Notes: generated by a model not told the origin, from the letters alone. DNA of 64,000 bases from Candidatus Micrarchaeota archaeon CG10_big_fil_rev_8_21_14_0_10_45_29 (GCA_002778455.1 PFCD01000005.1:1-64000); one strand, 5' to 3'. Counted from the first letter of the stretch, positions 1 to 10,300 are shown. Program-made: numbers and translations.

Positions 1-73
1 TCAGAACTTGTGATAACTACCTCTTCCACGGCTATTCTATTGAAGATAAACTATAAAAAGACACCGAAACCGC

Positions 74-94
74 GGAGGGGGGACACCCCCCTCC
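74..94. other. Strong GC-rich hairpin (GGAGGGGGG-ACA-CCCCCCTCC)
   Basis: Perfect 9-bp inverted repeat with 3-nt loop read directly in sequence. Confidence 0.7.
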
Positions 95-106
95 CCAGTT
101 TTGAGG

Positions 107-210
107 TTCTTTCCTGACCCTCCCCCCGCTCATCTGTTTTGTTTCCCTTCACCCCCCGATTTTTTCCTGACACTCCCCCCGCTTGCCTGTTTTGTTTCCC
201 TTCACTCCCG
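107..210. repeat. Imperfect tandem repeat, about 53-bp period, 2 copies
   Basis: ttctttcctgaccctccccccgctcatctgttttgtttcccttcac repeated as ttttttcctgacactccccccgcttgcctgttttgtttcccttcac. Confidence 0.7.
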
Positions 211-270
211 CTATTTTTGGATTAAAAAAGCTTATAAGAGGCAGAATGCATCTTTTTTGCAGGTGGTAAT

Positions 271-879
271 GTGGATTTGAAGGCACTATTCAACCTTTAC
301 AAAAACGTTGTGCTAAAGCCAAAGCCGACTTTTGCAAACGAGGCAAAAAAAGAAAATTTGAAAATAATGGACGGCTACAAGCACTTTCTAATAGGAGGAG
401 CGATTTATTCCGTATTCTTTATTCCTTACTATCTTCTTATGCAATCGTTGTCTTCCGCCTTCTCATCAAGCGCCATTGCGGCAAAAACAATGATCTCGTT
501 TCCGGTAACGATTGTCCTTAACCTACTCACAATCCTGATAGGTCCCTTCATAACCGTGGGCATTTACTATGTTATAGCTGCGATTTTGGGCGGAAAATGC
601 AAATTCAACAAGCTGTTTTACCTTGTATCCCTCTACACCGCGCCCTTCCTAATAATAACCTCAATTCTCCTGTATTTGAATCTTATTCCTTGCCTCGGGG
701 CACTGATTCTTCTCGCAGTGGTGCTTTACGGATTTTATGTGCTCACAATTGCAATAAAGAGCGCCTATAAATTCAGCACCCTAAAAGCGGTTGTGGTATG
801 GCTTGTCCCGACGTTGGTAATGGTTGTCATCTCGTTTGCGGCAGGGATGTATTTTGCGGCAAAGGCGCTGGGCATTTAA
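271..879 (+). CDS. Yip1-family-like polytopic membrane protein
   Basis: 202 aa, GTG start; several hydrophobic helices; N-terminal LYKNVVLKPKPTF resembles Yip1/DUF1282 proteins. Confidence 0.55.
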   Translation: MDLKALFNLYKNVVLKPKPTFANEAKKENLKIMDGYKHFLIGGAIYSVFFIPYYLLMQSLSSAFSSSAIAAKTMISFPVTIVLNLLTILIGPFITVGIYYVIAAILGGKCKFNKLFYLVSLYTAPFLIITSILLYLNLIPCLGALILLAVVLYGFYVLTIAIKSAYKFSTLKAVVVWLVPTLVMVVISFAAGMYFAAKALGI

Positions 880-905
880 TTTTTTCTTTTTTTATTTTAT
901 TTTTT

Positions 906-1024
906 AGGCGGCTGAATAAACCCTGGTCTTAGAACGTTTTTTGGCAACCCCTGCTTTTTGAGGCAGCTGGAAAAATCTAGTCTTAGAATGTTTTTTGATA
1001 ACTTACCTTTTTTTAGGCGGCTGT
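906..1024. repeat. Imperfect direct repeat, about 54-bp period
   Basis: aggcggctg...tcttagaacgttttttg / aggcagctg...tcttagaatgttttttg / aggcggctg at 54-nt spacing. Confidence 0.55.
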
Positions 1025-1059
1025 TTCTCTAGTATCTATAAAAAAGGTAGATTTTGACC

Positions 1060-1185
1060 TAGGAGACCGGGGAAACAAAACGGTGTGGGAGGTGAAGCGT
1101 CCCCGGTCACCACGGCCAAAAATGTGAAATGGCGCCTGCCGCCTAAAGCAAGCGCCGAAGTTTCTTCGGTCGCCTTGCCAAACTG
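1060..1185 (+). ncRNA. Candidate structured non-coding RNA with upstream TATA box
   Basis: TATA-like tctataaa at about 1035-1042; stem GACCGGGG(1065-1072)/CCCCGGTC(1101-1108); hairpin CCGAAG-TTT-CTTCGG flanked by CAAG/CTTG; GC-rich in an AT-rich intergenic region; no credible CDS. Confidence 0.4.
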
Positions 1186-1203
1186 ATGTTTTGCAAGCGT
1201 GAA

Positions 1204-1632
1204 TTACCTGATTTTGTAATAAACCGCCCTGCCTGCCTGCTTTTTCTCAAGCAGCCCAAGCTCGTAAAGCCGGTTCAGCCGTGCGGAGGCGGCATTTTTC
1301 CCCTTATACTTAAAGTGCGCCCTGACATCTTCTGCGCACACCATATCCCTTGCGCGCATAAGCGCAACTATCTGCTCATCAACATTTGAGAGCAATATCT
1401 CCTTTCTCTCCAGCATAGCGGATGCCGGAGTTGATGAAGTACTTACTGACACCCCTGCAAAGCCCCCCGCCCCAACAGCGGGTGCCGCCCAGGCGCCTCT
1501 TGGATCGCTTGCACCTTTATCCTCAAGCCTGCTCTCTATCTTGTCAAGCCTTCCTTCAATTCTTGTGATTTGCCTTTGCAAAGAGTGCAGTACAGCCGAC
1601 AGCTCCATTTCAAGTTGCTTTGCCCTTGCCAT
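1204..1632 (-). CDS. Coiled-coil plus winged-helix DNA-binding protein
   Basis: N-terminal heptad-like LHSLQRQITRIEGRLDKIESRLED; C-terminal wHTH-like CAEDVRAHFKYKGKNAASARLNRLYELGLLEKKQAGRAVYYKIR. Confidence 0.55.
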   Translation of the reverse strand: MARAKQLEMELSAVLHSLQRQITRIEGRLDKIESRLEDKGASDPRGAWAAPAVGAGGFAGVSVSTSSTPASAMLERKEILLSNVDEQIVALMRARDMVCAEDVRAHFKYKGKNAASARLNRLYELGLLEKKQAGRAVYYKIR

Positions 1633-1781
1633 TCAAATCACAATTTTCTCATGGCATTGTCATAACAATGTCATGCTTCTATCATGACTATATCATGCCA
1701 ACTATTAATTTATATACCTATCGACACTTCGAGGTAAAAACATCTTATTCATCCAACACAATTATCTATGCTAACACACTA

Positions 1782-2669
1782 ATGCCAAAACATTCTTGGC
1801 TTTTTTGCGGAAAAATGCCCTTCCAATTGCCTCATATCTCTCTTAATGCACATCATTTTATGCAAGAAAAATCCGATTCTACGCCTGAAGGGCGCCAGCT
1901 TTTGCTCAGTGTTGCAAAAAGCATTCCCGCTCCCCTCAAAGAGAGGGCAGAATGCAAGCCCGCCTTTTTTGCAGGCGATAAAAACAAGGAAATAAAAACA
2001 CCAGAACAAGGGGTTTTTTGCGATAAAAAGGCAAAAATAATAATAGACGCAAGAGAGCCATCAGAATATGCCTCCCTTTTGCAGGAATGCGGGCTTTTAA
2101 CAGAGAGAAAAACCCTCTCAATAGGCGATTTTATTCTCTCAGAGCGCACCGCGGCAGAGAGAAAAAGCAGGGCCGACTTTGAGGCATCTATAATAGACGG
2201 GCGCCTTTTTGAGCAGCTCTCCCGCCTGAGCGCAACATACGAGAAATTCCTTCTTATAGTGGAAGGGGACGCCCCAAATTCACGCCTCTCCCGCAACGCA
2301 TTGCTTGGCGCCTATTCGTGCGCCCTCTGCGACTTTGGCGCCTCCATATTTTTCACAAAAACCAAAAAAGCAACGGCGCAGCTTCTCTCCTCTGTCGCAA
2401 AATACGAGCAAATCTCAAAAAAATCCACTTTACGGGTGCATGCAAGGAAAAAGGCATTAACCCTGCCAAAAATGCAACAAGCGCTTATAGAGGCGCTTCC
2501 CAACACCGGGCCTGCGATGGCGCATGCCCTTCTCTCTTATTTTAAAACTCCTGCAAAAGTGCTTGAAGCCAGCGAGGAAGAGCTTCTCTCTGTGCCAAGA
2601 ATGGGGGGGCAAAAGGCAAAGGCAATAAAAAATATTTTGGAAAGTAATTATAATTGCAAAAATATGTAA
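1782..2669 (+). CDS. ERCC4/XPF-type nuclease with C-terminal HhH domain
   Basis: IIIDAREPSE...GDFILSERTAAERKSRADFEASIIDGRLFEQ matches the ERCC4 nuclease motif; HhH-like LPNTGPAMAHALLSYFKTPAKVLEASEEELLSVPRMGGQKAKAI; true start probably 1782 or 1860 rather than 1620. Confidence 0.8.
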   Translation: MPKHSWLFCGKMPFQLPHISLNAHHFMQEKSDSTPEGRQLLLSVAKSIPAPLKERAECKPAFFAGDKNKEIKTPEQGVFCDKKAKIIIDAREPSEYASLLQECGLLTERKTLSIGDFILSERTAAERKSRADFEASIIDGRLFEQLSRLSATYEKFLLIVEGDAPNSRLSRNALLGAYSCALCDFGASIFFTKTKKATAQLLSSVAKYEQISKKSTLRVHARKKALTLPKMQQALIEALPNTGPAMAHALLSYFKTPAKVLEASEEELLSVPRMGGQKAKAIKNILESNYNCKNM

Positions 2670-2896
2670 AAATTTGCTTGTTTTTTAGTTTTAATTAGTA
2701 TAACTATATGTGCCATTTTCTTTTATTTGTTTCTCTTTTCCTTATTATGTGTGAAAAATAACCTAAATTCTTTGTGTTTTTTAGTGTTTAAAAAAATAAC
2801 AACATGCACATAAATCATTAGATTAATATACCTTGGTTTTAACAAAAACAAAGATGACTATTCTCTCTTCTCTAAAACATGCCCGGAGGCTGCTTT

Positions 2897-3424
2897 ATGG
2901 CTAAAAAAGCCAAAAAAGCGCCAAAACGCAAGAAATCCGTAGCATCAAAGCCAAAAAAGAAAAAGAATAAGCCATCAAAAAAGCCAATAAAATCAAAAAA
3001 AGCCAAAAAACGCAAGGAGGCGCTCTCTCACATGGCAAAAAAGAAGCCAATAAAAAAACCAGCCAAAAAGGCAATAAAAAAGGCAGCAAAGAAAAAAATG
3101 CCTAAAACAAAAGCCAAATCCGCGAAAAGGCAGGAGAAGCCTGCAGCCGCCCCGGCCTTTACCCCAAGCACACGCCCGCCCTCGGTATCCCGTGCGGTGC
3201 GCGAAAGTTTGGAGGCAATAAAAAGCGACCTATCCGAGGGAGAGGACATAAAAATCCATCGGGAAGTGGAAATAAAAAAGCCGCCCTTGGTGCTTGACAA
3301 GGTGTATCTGCAGTCAATGAGCTTTGAGATGGCGTCAATGCGCCAGGCGCTTGACCGCATAGGAAGGCAGCTTGACAAATTGGAGCGCGAGCTCAACGCA
3401 CACCGCAACGGCGGCGAGGATTAA
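2897..3424 (+). CDS. Lys/Ala/Pro-rich basic protein (histone H1-like N-terminal tail) with helical C-terminus
   Basis: MAKKAKKAPKRKKSVASKPKKKKNKPSKK... low-complexity basic tail; C-terminal amphipathic helix. Confidence 0.55.
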   Translation: MAKKAKKAPKRKKSVASKPKKKKNKPSKKPIKSKKAKKRKEALSHMAKKKPIKKPAKKAIKKAAKKKMPKTKAKSAKRQEKPAAAPAFTPSTRPPSVSRAVRESLEAIKSDLSEGEDIKIHREVEIKKPPLVLDKVYLQSMSFEMASMRQALDRIGRQLDKLERELNAHRNGGED

Positions 3425-3483
3425 GCCCTCTTTTTTGAAAACTTTTTTTCCTTTAATTTTATGAAATCTTTATATTTTTTGGC

Positions 3484-4032
3484 ATGCATAATTCCTGCAT
3501 GCAAGCTACTGTGCCTGCCCTAACCGGCGGGAAACAAAAAATGTCTGCCTTTTTGAGCACAACGCTAAGCTTGGTTCCAACTAAAAAAAACAAAGCCATG
3601 CTGAGGCAAAAAATCCTGGATTCTGTCGAAATAGATATCAACAAGGCGGCGGTTACGCACAACCATATTAAAAAAGCATTCATATATGAGCAGCTTGGGT
3701 TTTACCAGCTAGCCGGGAACCACTACTCGGATGCCGCCCGCATTTTGCGCAAATGTTACAAAAACATCAAAAACACCTATGCTCCCGTGTCTGAAATTTT
3801 CAAAGTCCACTTTTGCAGATTGTATACAAAGTCAGCAGAAAATTATGAAAAAGCCAACAACTTTGAAAAAAATCAGTATATTTACCCGATTCTTATAAAA
3901 GCCGCCTCCGGCAATCGCTTCGGGGAGGCGAAATGGCTTATGAAACTCTCCGAGGTTCATGGCAAACTTGGCAACAGCTACTTTGAAGCCAATTATGCCC
4001 TTGAGGCAAACCAAAAATTAGGCATGCAATAA
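3484..4032 (+). CDS. Hypothetical helical (TPR-like) protein
   Basis: 182 aa ORF with TATA box upstream; EQLGFYQLAGNHYSDAARILRK suggests TPR-like helices. Confidence 0.5.
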   Translation: MHNSCMQATVPALTGGKQKMSAFLSTTLSLVPTKKNKAMLRQKILDSVEIDINKAAVTHNHIKKAFIYEQLGFYQLAGNHYSDAARILRKCYKNIKNTYAPVSEIFKVHFCRLYTKSAENYEKANNFEKNQYIYPILIKAASGNRFGEAKWLMKLSEVHGKLGNSYFEANYALEANQKLGMQ

Positions 4033-4081
4033 TTTTCCCCTCCCCATTCTTATAAAAATTCTCCCTGAATAAAAAAGTGCG

Positions 4082-5236
4082 ATGGACAAGAATCTTGCAA
4101 TAAAGCTAAACTCAGCCCTTTTTGGGCTTGATGTAAAGGGAGGGGAAATAAATTACATCTCGCATGCGCATTCTGACCACTCATATGCAATGAAAGATAG
4201 CGCGCCAATTTTCTGCTCTGACGCAACCGCGCAAATGCTCTCTTTGGATTTTAACGGCAAAAACAAGGAAGAAACAGAAATTTCCCCCAACACCAAAACC
4301 ATTAATAAAAAAATTCTCACCGCCAAAAAAAATATTGAAAATAAAGAAAGCCCGCTCTTAAAAGAGGGCGCAAAAGCGCACCCTGCAAAAGAAAATTTTT
4401 CAGGCAGGCAAAATAAAATCTCAAAAAGAAAAAAAGCATCTCCAAAAAGAATTCAAATTCCAAATGGATTCTCCCTGCACAATGCGGGGCATATTTTAGG
4501 CTCCACTCAATTATGCGCAGATACGCAGGAATTCGGAAAATTCGTCTACACGGGCGATTTTAAATTAAGGGACGGTTTGACCGTAAAAAAGGCGCCGATA
4601 ATAGAGTGCGACACCCTTGTAATGGAGTGCACCTATGGAAAAACCGGCGTCTCTTTCCCCCCTCCGCAGGAAGTATATGAAAGCATGGAAAAATGGTCGC
4701 GCCAAAACAAAAATTCAATCCAACTATGGGGCGGCTACGCGACAGGAAAGGCGCAGGAGCTTGTAAAATTCATAAACACCTACCTTGATGAGGCGCCAAT
4801 TGTGCCTGAAAAAGTGGCAAAAATATGCTCCCACTATAAAAATAACGGCATATCCCTTGACTATGTGCAGGCAGGCACTTATGAGGCGCAGGAAATAATG
4901 CGCTCTGCCTTTTGCGCCGTGTTTCCCCCCCACCAGCTAAATTACAATTTCGCATCCCAGCTCTCTCACGCCCACAGGCGGGAGGCAAAAGTCGCAATAG
5001 CAACCGGCTGGACAGGCATCAGGCGCATGAGCGCGCACGCCTCCTTTCCACTCTCAGACCATGCGGATTTTGGCGAAATTCTGCGATACGCGCAAGAGAG
5101 CGGGGCAAAAAAAGTGTATTTGGCGCACGGCAAAAACGAATCCACCGCAAAAGAGCTGCAAAAAGAGGGAATAAACGCATTTGCAATAGAGGAATTGGGA
5201 AAAAAGAAAGAGATGCAGGCAATATTGCAAAACTAA
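4082..5236 (+). CDS. MBL-fold exonuclease / RNA-processing (beta-CASP-like) protein
   Basis: HAHSDH, GHILGSTQL, YTGDF, ECTYG and C-terminal SDHADF / AHGKN motifs; TATA 4049-4058. Confidence 0.8.
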   Translation: MDKNLAIKLNSALFGLDVKGGEINYISHAHSDHSYAMKDSAPIFCSDATAQMLSLDFNGKNKEETEISPNTKTINKKILTAKKNIENKESPLLKEGAKAHPAKENFSGRQNKISKRKKASPKRIQIPNGFSLHNAGHILGSTQLCADTQEFGKFVYTGDFKLRDGLTVKKAPIIECDTLVMECTYGKTGVSFPPPQEVYESMEKWSRQNKNSIQLWGGYATGKAQELVKFINTYLDEAPIVPEKVAKICSHYKNNGISLDYVQAGTYEAQEIMRSAFCAVFPPHQLNYNFASQLSHAHRREAKVAIATGWTGIRRMSAHASFPLSDHADFGEILRYAQESGAKKVYLAHGKNESTAKELQKEGINAFAIEELGKKKEMQAILQN

Positions 5237-5424
5237 AGCAAAACCGCAAAATCAACCTAACTTATACAAAACTATATGTTTGGTTAATTCTGAGAAAAAG
5301 TCAGCAAAATAAGCAAAAACAACAAATATTTGGAAAAATAAGGCAAAAGAGCAACAGCGGGATTTAAGAAAACAAATTGTTTGCGGGCTTGGGAAGAAAA
5401 AATAAGGTTAAATTTTAAAATATC

Positions 5425-5745
5425 TCAAAGCTCTTTTGGCTCTGCATTCGGGCATTTCTTTTTCAAAACATCATAATGCATGTCATTTAGCCCTACAGCC
5501 ATGTCATACACCTGCCCCATCTGGTCAAATACCTTGAAAATAACGCTCACTTTTCCAAGAGGCAATTCGGACACTTTCTCAAGCTTTTTCACATATTCAT
5601 AAGGCGCGCGAATAAGCTTGTTATTATGCTTTATCACAAGCCCCCCCTCGCACAAATAAATCCTGCCCGACTGGTCAAAGCCGTCCTCAAAAATAGGATA
5701 GCTCTCAGACACAAGCCCGTATATGCTGTCTTTTTGAATTGCCAT
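5425..5745 (-). CDS. Hypothetical protein
   Basis: 106 aa ORF, non-overlapping with neighbours. Confidence 0.45.
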   Translation of the reverse strand: MAIQKDSIYGLVSESYPIFEDGFDQSGRIYLCEGGLVIKHNNKLIRAPYEYVKKLEKVSELPLGKVSVIFKVFDQMGQVYDMAVGLNDMHYDVLKKKCPNAEPKEL

Positions 5746-6098
5746 AACACCAACCCCGCATTTAGCGCAAATTCCGCCCTGTATCTCCTACGCATATAAA
5801 ATTTATAACACTTGGCAGGAGTTTGCCTTCTTTTTCAATTTGTAATTTTCTTTACACTTTTATTAACATTTTTTATATTTTTTGCAAATTTATTTAAAAA
5901 GCATGCAAGCACGCTTTCTATTGCATAAAAAATGCAAACGGGCTTGGAAAATTTTTTCCGGGGGTTTGGAAAATGAAAAAGAAAGCAAAGAAGAAAAAGT
6001 AATTGGCAGGGAAAACTTTTTCCCTCTTTTTTTCCATTTTTTTGCAATTTTTAAAGCCCACCTTCTCTCTTTATATACCTTAAGCCCTTCTCTTTTTT

Positions 6099-7181
6099 AT
6101 GGAAAAAAAGGCGCAATCCTCTATAGAATACCTTGCCACATACGGCTGGGCGCTTCTTCTCATATTTTTGGTTATCGCATTTTTGGTCGGCTCGGGAGTG
6201 TTCAGCCCTTCCCGTTTTGCAAGCGAGGAGTGCACTTTTCAGCCAAACCTTCCCTGCACCCAGTATTATGCGCAGGCAATAGAGGGGCGAGCGCAGGCAA
6301 AAGTCTCATTTAACCTCACAAACACCATGGGTTTTCCAATAGCAATATTAGGGGTAAATTCCGACTCTGAAGGGGTAAAAAGCTCATGCCCGGACTGCAC
6401 CCGCTATTTATTGCAAGGCGAATCCGCCTCCTTCACATTCGAGCCCCTTACAAGCCGGGAATATTATGACAACGAGATGCTAAAGCTTAAATTTTCATTG
6501 CAATTTCGCGGGTGCAAGGGAATGGATGAAACAACCTGCCTAACTGATGATACGCTTGCATATTACACGACTTCAGGGAGAATTCACGCCGCCCTTAGAG
6601 GCACAACAACAGCTGGCGCCTCTCCTCTCTGCACCTCTGCCGACAACTGGTGCGACGGCACAGTATTCAACTTCTGCTCAGGCGGCTCAATGGTTTCCAA
6701 AAATTGCGCGCCTGACGCGTGCACAGGAAAAGGCGCAACCGCCGCCTGCGCATCTGCCTCATGCACTCCAGCGGATGAGTTTTGCGACGGTAATGTGCGA
6801 AACTTTTGCCAGGGAAACAGCCTAGTCAGCGAATATTGCGACAATGGCTGCTCATCAACACCTGCCCCTCACTGCAAGCTTTGCAAAGACGGGGAAACAC
6901 AATGCCTCTCAGAGAGGGAAATAGCAACCTGCAACGGCGAGGGCTGGGAATCGATTTATTGCCAGGATTTGGATTCAACAAAAGAGTATTGCTCAGACTT
7001 TTTGGGAGCGCCCCAGTGCACGCAATGCATCTCAGGAAAAATAAAATGCATCCCAGGCACCAACATATACCAAACATGCGACGGAGAGCAGTGGATGGCT
7101 TACCCCACATATCCCTGCATGGACCCGACGCCAATATGCAAAGACGGCGGAGCGCTCGAAGATGATGCGTGCGTCAATTAA
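6099..7181 (+). CDS. Class III signal peptide (pilin-like) protein with Cys-rich ectodomain
   Basis: MEKKAQSSIEYLATYGWALLLIFLVIAFLV matches the archaeal QxSxEY class III signal; repeated CDG.V.NFC...S.VS..C motifs; TATA at about 6071. Confidence 0.75.
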   Translation: MEKKAQSSIEYLATYGWALLLIFLVIAFLVGSGVFSPSRFASEECTFQPNLPCTQYYAQAIEGRAQAKVSFNLTNTMGFPIAILGVNSDSEGVKSSCPDCTRYLLQGESASFTFEPLTSREYYDNEMLKLKFSLQFRGCKGMDETTCLTDDTLAYYTTSGRIHAALRGTTTAGASPLCTSADNWCDGTVFNFCSGGSMVSKNCAPDACTGKGATAACASASCTPADEFCDGNVRNFCQGNSLVSEYCDNGCSSTPAPHCKLCKDGETQCLSEREIATCNGEGWESIYCQDLDSTKEYCSDFLGAPQCTQCISGKIKCIPGTNIYQTCDGEQWMAYPTYPCMDPTPICKDGGALEDDACVN

Positions 7182-7314
7182 AACAGGCCAAAACCCCTCT
7201 TGCAAATGCCTGTTTTTAGCCGCCATTATTTCTTTTAAGGGGAAAAGCCCCCTAACCCTTTTTTAATATATCCTCAGTAATTCCCCATGACCAGGGAATA
7301 GTTGGGTAGATAAG

Positions 7315-10300
7315 TTGTACCACATCTCCAAAATAAAATTTAGGGGCTTTAAGTCCTTCAAAAGCGCGGAAGCCAGTTTTCCGCAGGGCTTTGTCGCAAT
7401 AGCAGGGCCAAACGGCTCTGGAAAAAGCAATGTTGCTGACGCTATTCGCTTCTGCTTTGGCGAGATGGGCACAAAGGCGATTCGCGTAAAGCGCGCCTCA
7501 GAGCTTATTTACATAAATTCCTCAAGGGGAGAAGTTACAATAAACCTCACAGGCAGCGGGGAGGAGGAGCCTAATTTTGAGATAAGGCGCTCAATAAGCG
7601 AGGATGGAAAAACATCATACTCATTAAATGGAAAGCACCTCACCCGCACAAACGTACTGGAGGCATTGCGCCCCTACGGGCTTGAGATAGGGCACCACAA
7701 CATAATAGCGCAGGGGCAGGTGCAAAGAATAGTTGAAATGAATGCAAAGGATAGGCGCACCATCATCGACTCAGTCGCAGGCATCTCCGAATTTGATGAA
7801 AAGAAAAAAGAGGCAATGGGAGAGCTTGGCAAAGTAGAGGCAAAAATTTCAGAATCAAGAATAGTGCTATCCGAGAGGGGCGCGTATTTGCAGGAGCTGG
7901 AGGCAGAAAAAAACGCAGCCATCTCACACAACGAGGCAAAGGCAATGCTTGAGCAGGCAAGGGCAACCCTTCTGCACTCTGAATATGAAAAGCTAAATTC
8001 CCAGTTTGACGAGCTTTTAAAAAAGCGCGCAGAGCTTGGAAAAGAAATAGGCTCTTTTGAGAAAAAGCTTGGGGAAATAACCGCGCAAAAAAATTCCCTT
8101 GAGGCGCAAAGAAAAGAGCTTGCCCAAAAAATGTCTGACGGAGGGAAAAAAGAGAGCCTTCTCTCCCAAATACAGGAGCTAAAGGTGCAAATGGCGCAAA
8201 GCCAGGCGCTTTGCGAGGAAAAAGCAAAAGCCGTGGAAGAGCTTGGCGTAAAAGAGAAAGAGATGGAGGCGCAAAAAGGGGAAACAGAGTCTCAAATAAC
8301 CCGGCTCTCGGCTCAAATAAAAGCAAAGCACGCGATGCTCACAAATCTTGCTATACAGGTAAAAAACGCAAAAGAGGCCGCAGGAATAGATGATGAGCGC
8401 CAAAGCCCGGGGGAAAAAGAGGCGGAAGCAATATCGCAAAAACTCTCATCCGTGCGCGAGCAGAAAGCCACTTTTGCCGGGCAAATGCAGGGAATGGAGC
8501 ATGTGCTTGAGAGCACAACCCAGCTTCTCAAATCCGCGCAAAGCGAGCTATCTTTGCTAAAAAATGAAAAAGAGGACAACGAGGCAGGAAAGCTCTCCTC
8601 CTCAATAGAGCAAATAAACGAGTCGCTCACCTCTTTATTTGAAAAAGAAAAGGCGCTTAACAAAGACATCCCCTCCCTTGACAGGCAGATGCTTGATGCA
8701 AAAGAGAGGGTTGCGGCATTGCGCGGCTCTGTCTCTCCCGCATCCAGAAATCCTGCGCTAATAGCGGTGCAAGAGCTGAAAAATTCAAAAGGAGGGGAAG
8801 GCATTTTCGGAGCCGTGGCAGACCTCATAAGCATGGATAGCGATTACCAGGTGGCAATAGAGGCTGCCGCAGGAAGCAGGCTCAACTACGTAGTGGTAGA
8901 CAGCCTTGACAATGCAAATTCAATAATAAAAAAGCTAAAGGCAGGCAAGCAGGGAAGATGCTCGTTTATCCCCCTTGACAAGGTGGTTTTCAACACCCGC
9001 AAGCAAAGCACTCCAAGCGGCTCTTTAGGAAGGCTTATCGACTTTGTGCAATACTCCCCCGCAATAGACAATGCCATGCGCTACCTTTTCGAGGACACTC
9101 TGCTTGTGCAAAATGTGGAATCCGCCAAAAAAATAGGTGTAGGAAGCTGGCGAATGGTTACAATGGGGGGCGAGCTTTTGGAGCGCTCCGGAGTAATAAC
9201 AGGCGGCTCGCAAAAGTCAAGCCTTCTCTCCCGTTCATCGCTAAAAAAGGCGGAAGATGAAATTGATAAAATAAAAACAAGGCGCGACTCGCTTTACTCT
9301 GATCTGTATTCTGTGCGAGACGAGATGCAGCGCCTGCGCAAAGAGCGCGCCTCTTTGGAATTAAAGCTGCGCACAAGGGAAGCTGAAGCCGGCTCTGCAA
9401 CAGAGAAAAAGGCAAGAATAAAAAAGCTTGAAGAGCAGGCAACCGCCCTGAAGGCGCAGGAAGGGGCAAAGAAAAAAGAGCTTGAAAAAATAAAAGAGAA
9501 AATTTCCTCTTTGGAAAAAGAAGAAAAAGAGCTCTCAAAAGAGCTATATGCGGCAAAAGAGGCCGCGCAAAAGGCGCGCGAGGACGCCAAAAAGAAAAGC
9601 GGGGACAAGCAGCAGCACTACCGCGAGCTTTTTGAAAAGCACGCCTCTCTCTCCTCAGAATTAGATTCTTTGCGCCAGGAGGAGAAAATGCATCTCTCCT
9701 CAAAGCAATCCCTCTCAAATGCCTTCTCCCAAATGCAAAAAGACAAAAAAATAGTGTCGCTTGAGATAAAAACTTTAGAGGAAGCTTCCGCCGCAGCGCG
9801 CAAAAAGCTTGAAAAATGCGAGGATTCGCTAAGGCATGTGAGCGCAAGCGTGCAAAAATATTACAACCAGATGCAGGAGCTGCAAAGCCGGCTTGACGCG
9901 CTGGGGGGAGAGGAAGGGCAAATAAAATTCTCATTTGATTCTCAAAACCGGGCGCTAAATGAAATAAACATAAAGCACGCGTCAGTGGAAACAAAGCTTG
10001 CGGATGTGAGCGCCGAGTGGGAAAAATACAAGCAGGCAACGCTTTTGGAAGATTTCACAAAAACCAAGCTTGAGCAAATGATAGGCGAGTGCGAGGCAAC
10101 AATAAACTCCCTTGGCATGGTAAACCTGAAGGCCCCCGAACTTTACGAGGCTAAAAAGCAAGAGCTTGAGGAAATGGGAAAAAGGGTGGAAACTTTGCAA
10201 AGCGAGAGGGAAGCCGTAATTTCCCTTATGCAGGAAATAGAGAATAAAAAAAGAAAAATTTTCATGGACACATTCACTTCCGTAAACGAGCATTTCATAA

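Noticed and set aside
9158-10039. 293-aa antisense ORF inside smc
   Set aside because: Shadow ORF from codon bias opposite a convincing SMC reading frame; Leu/Phe/Arg-rich low-information product.
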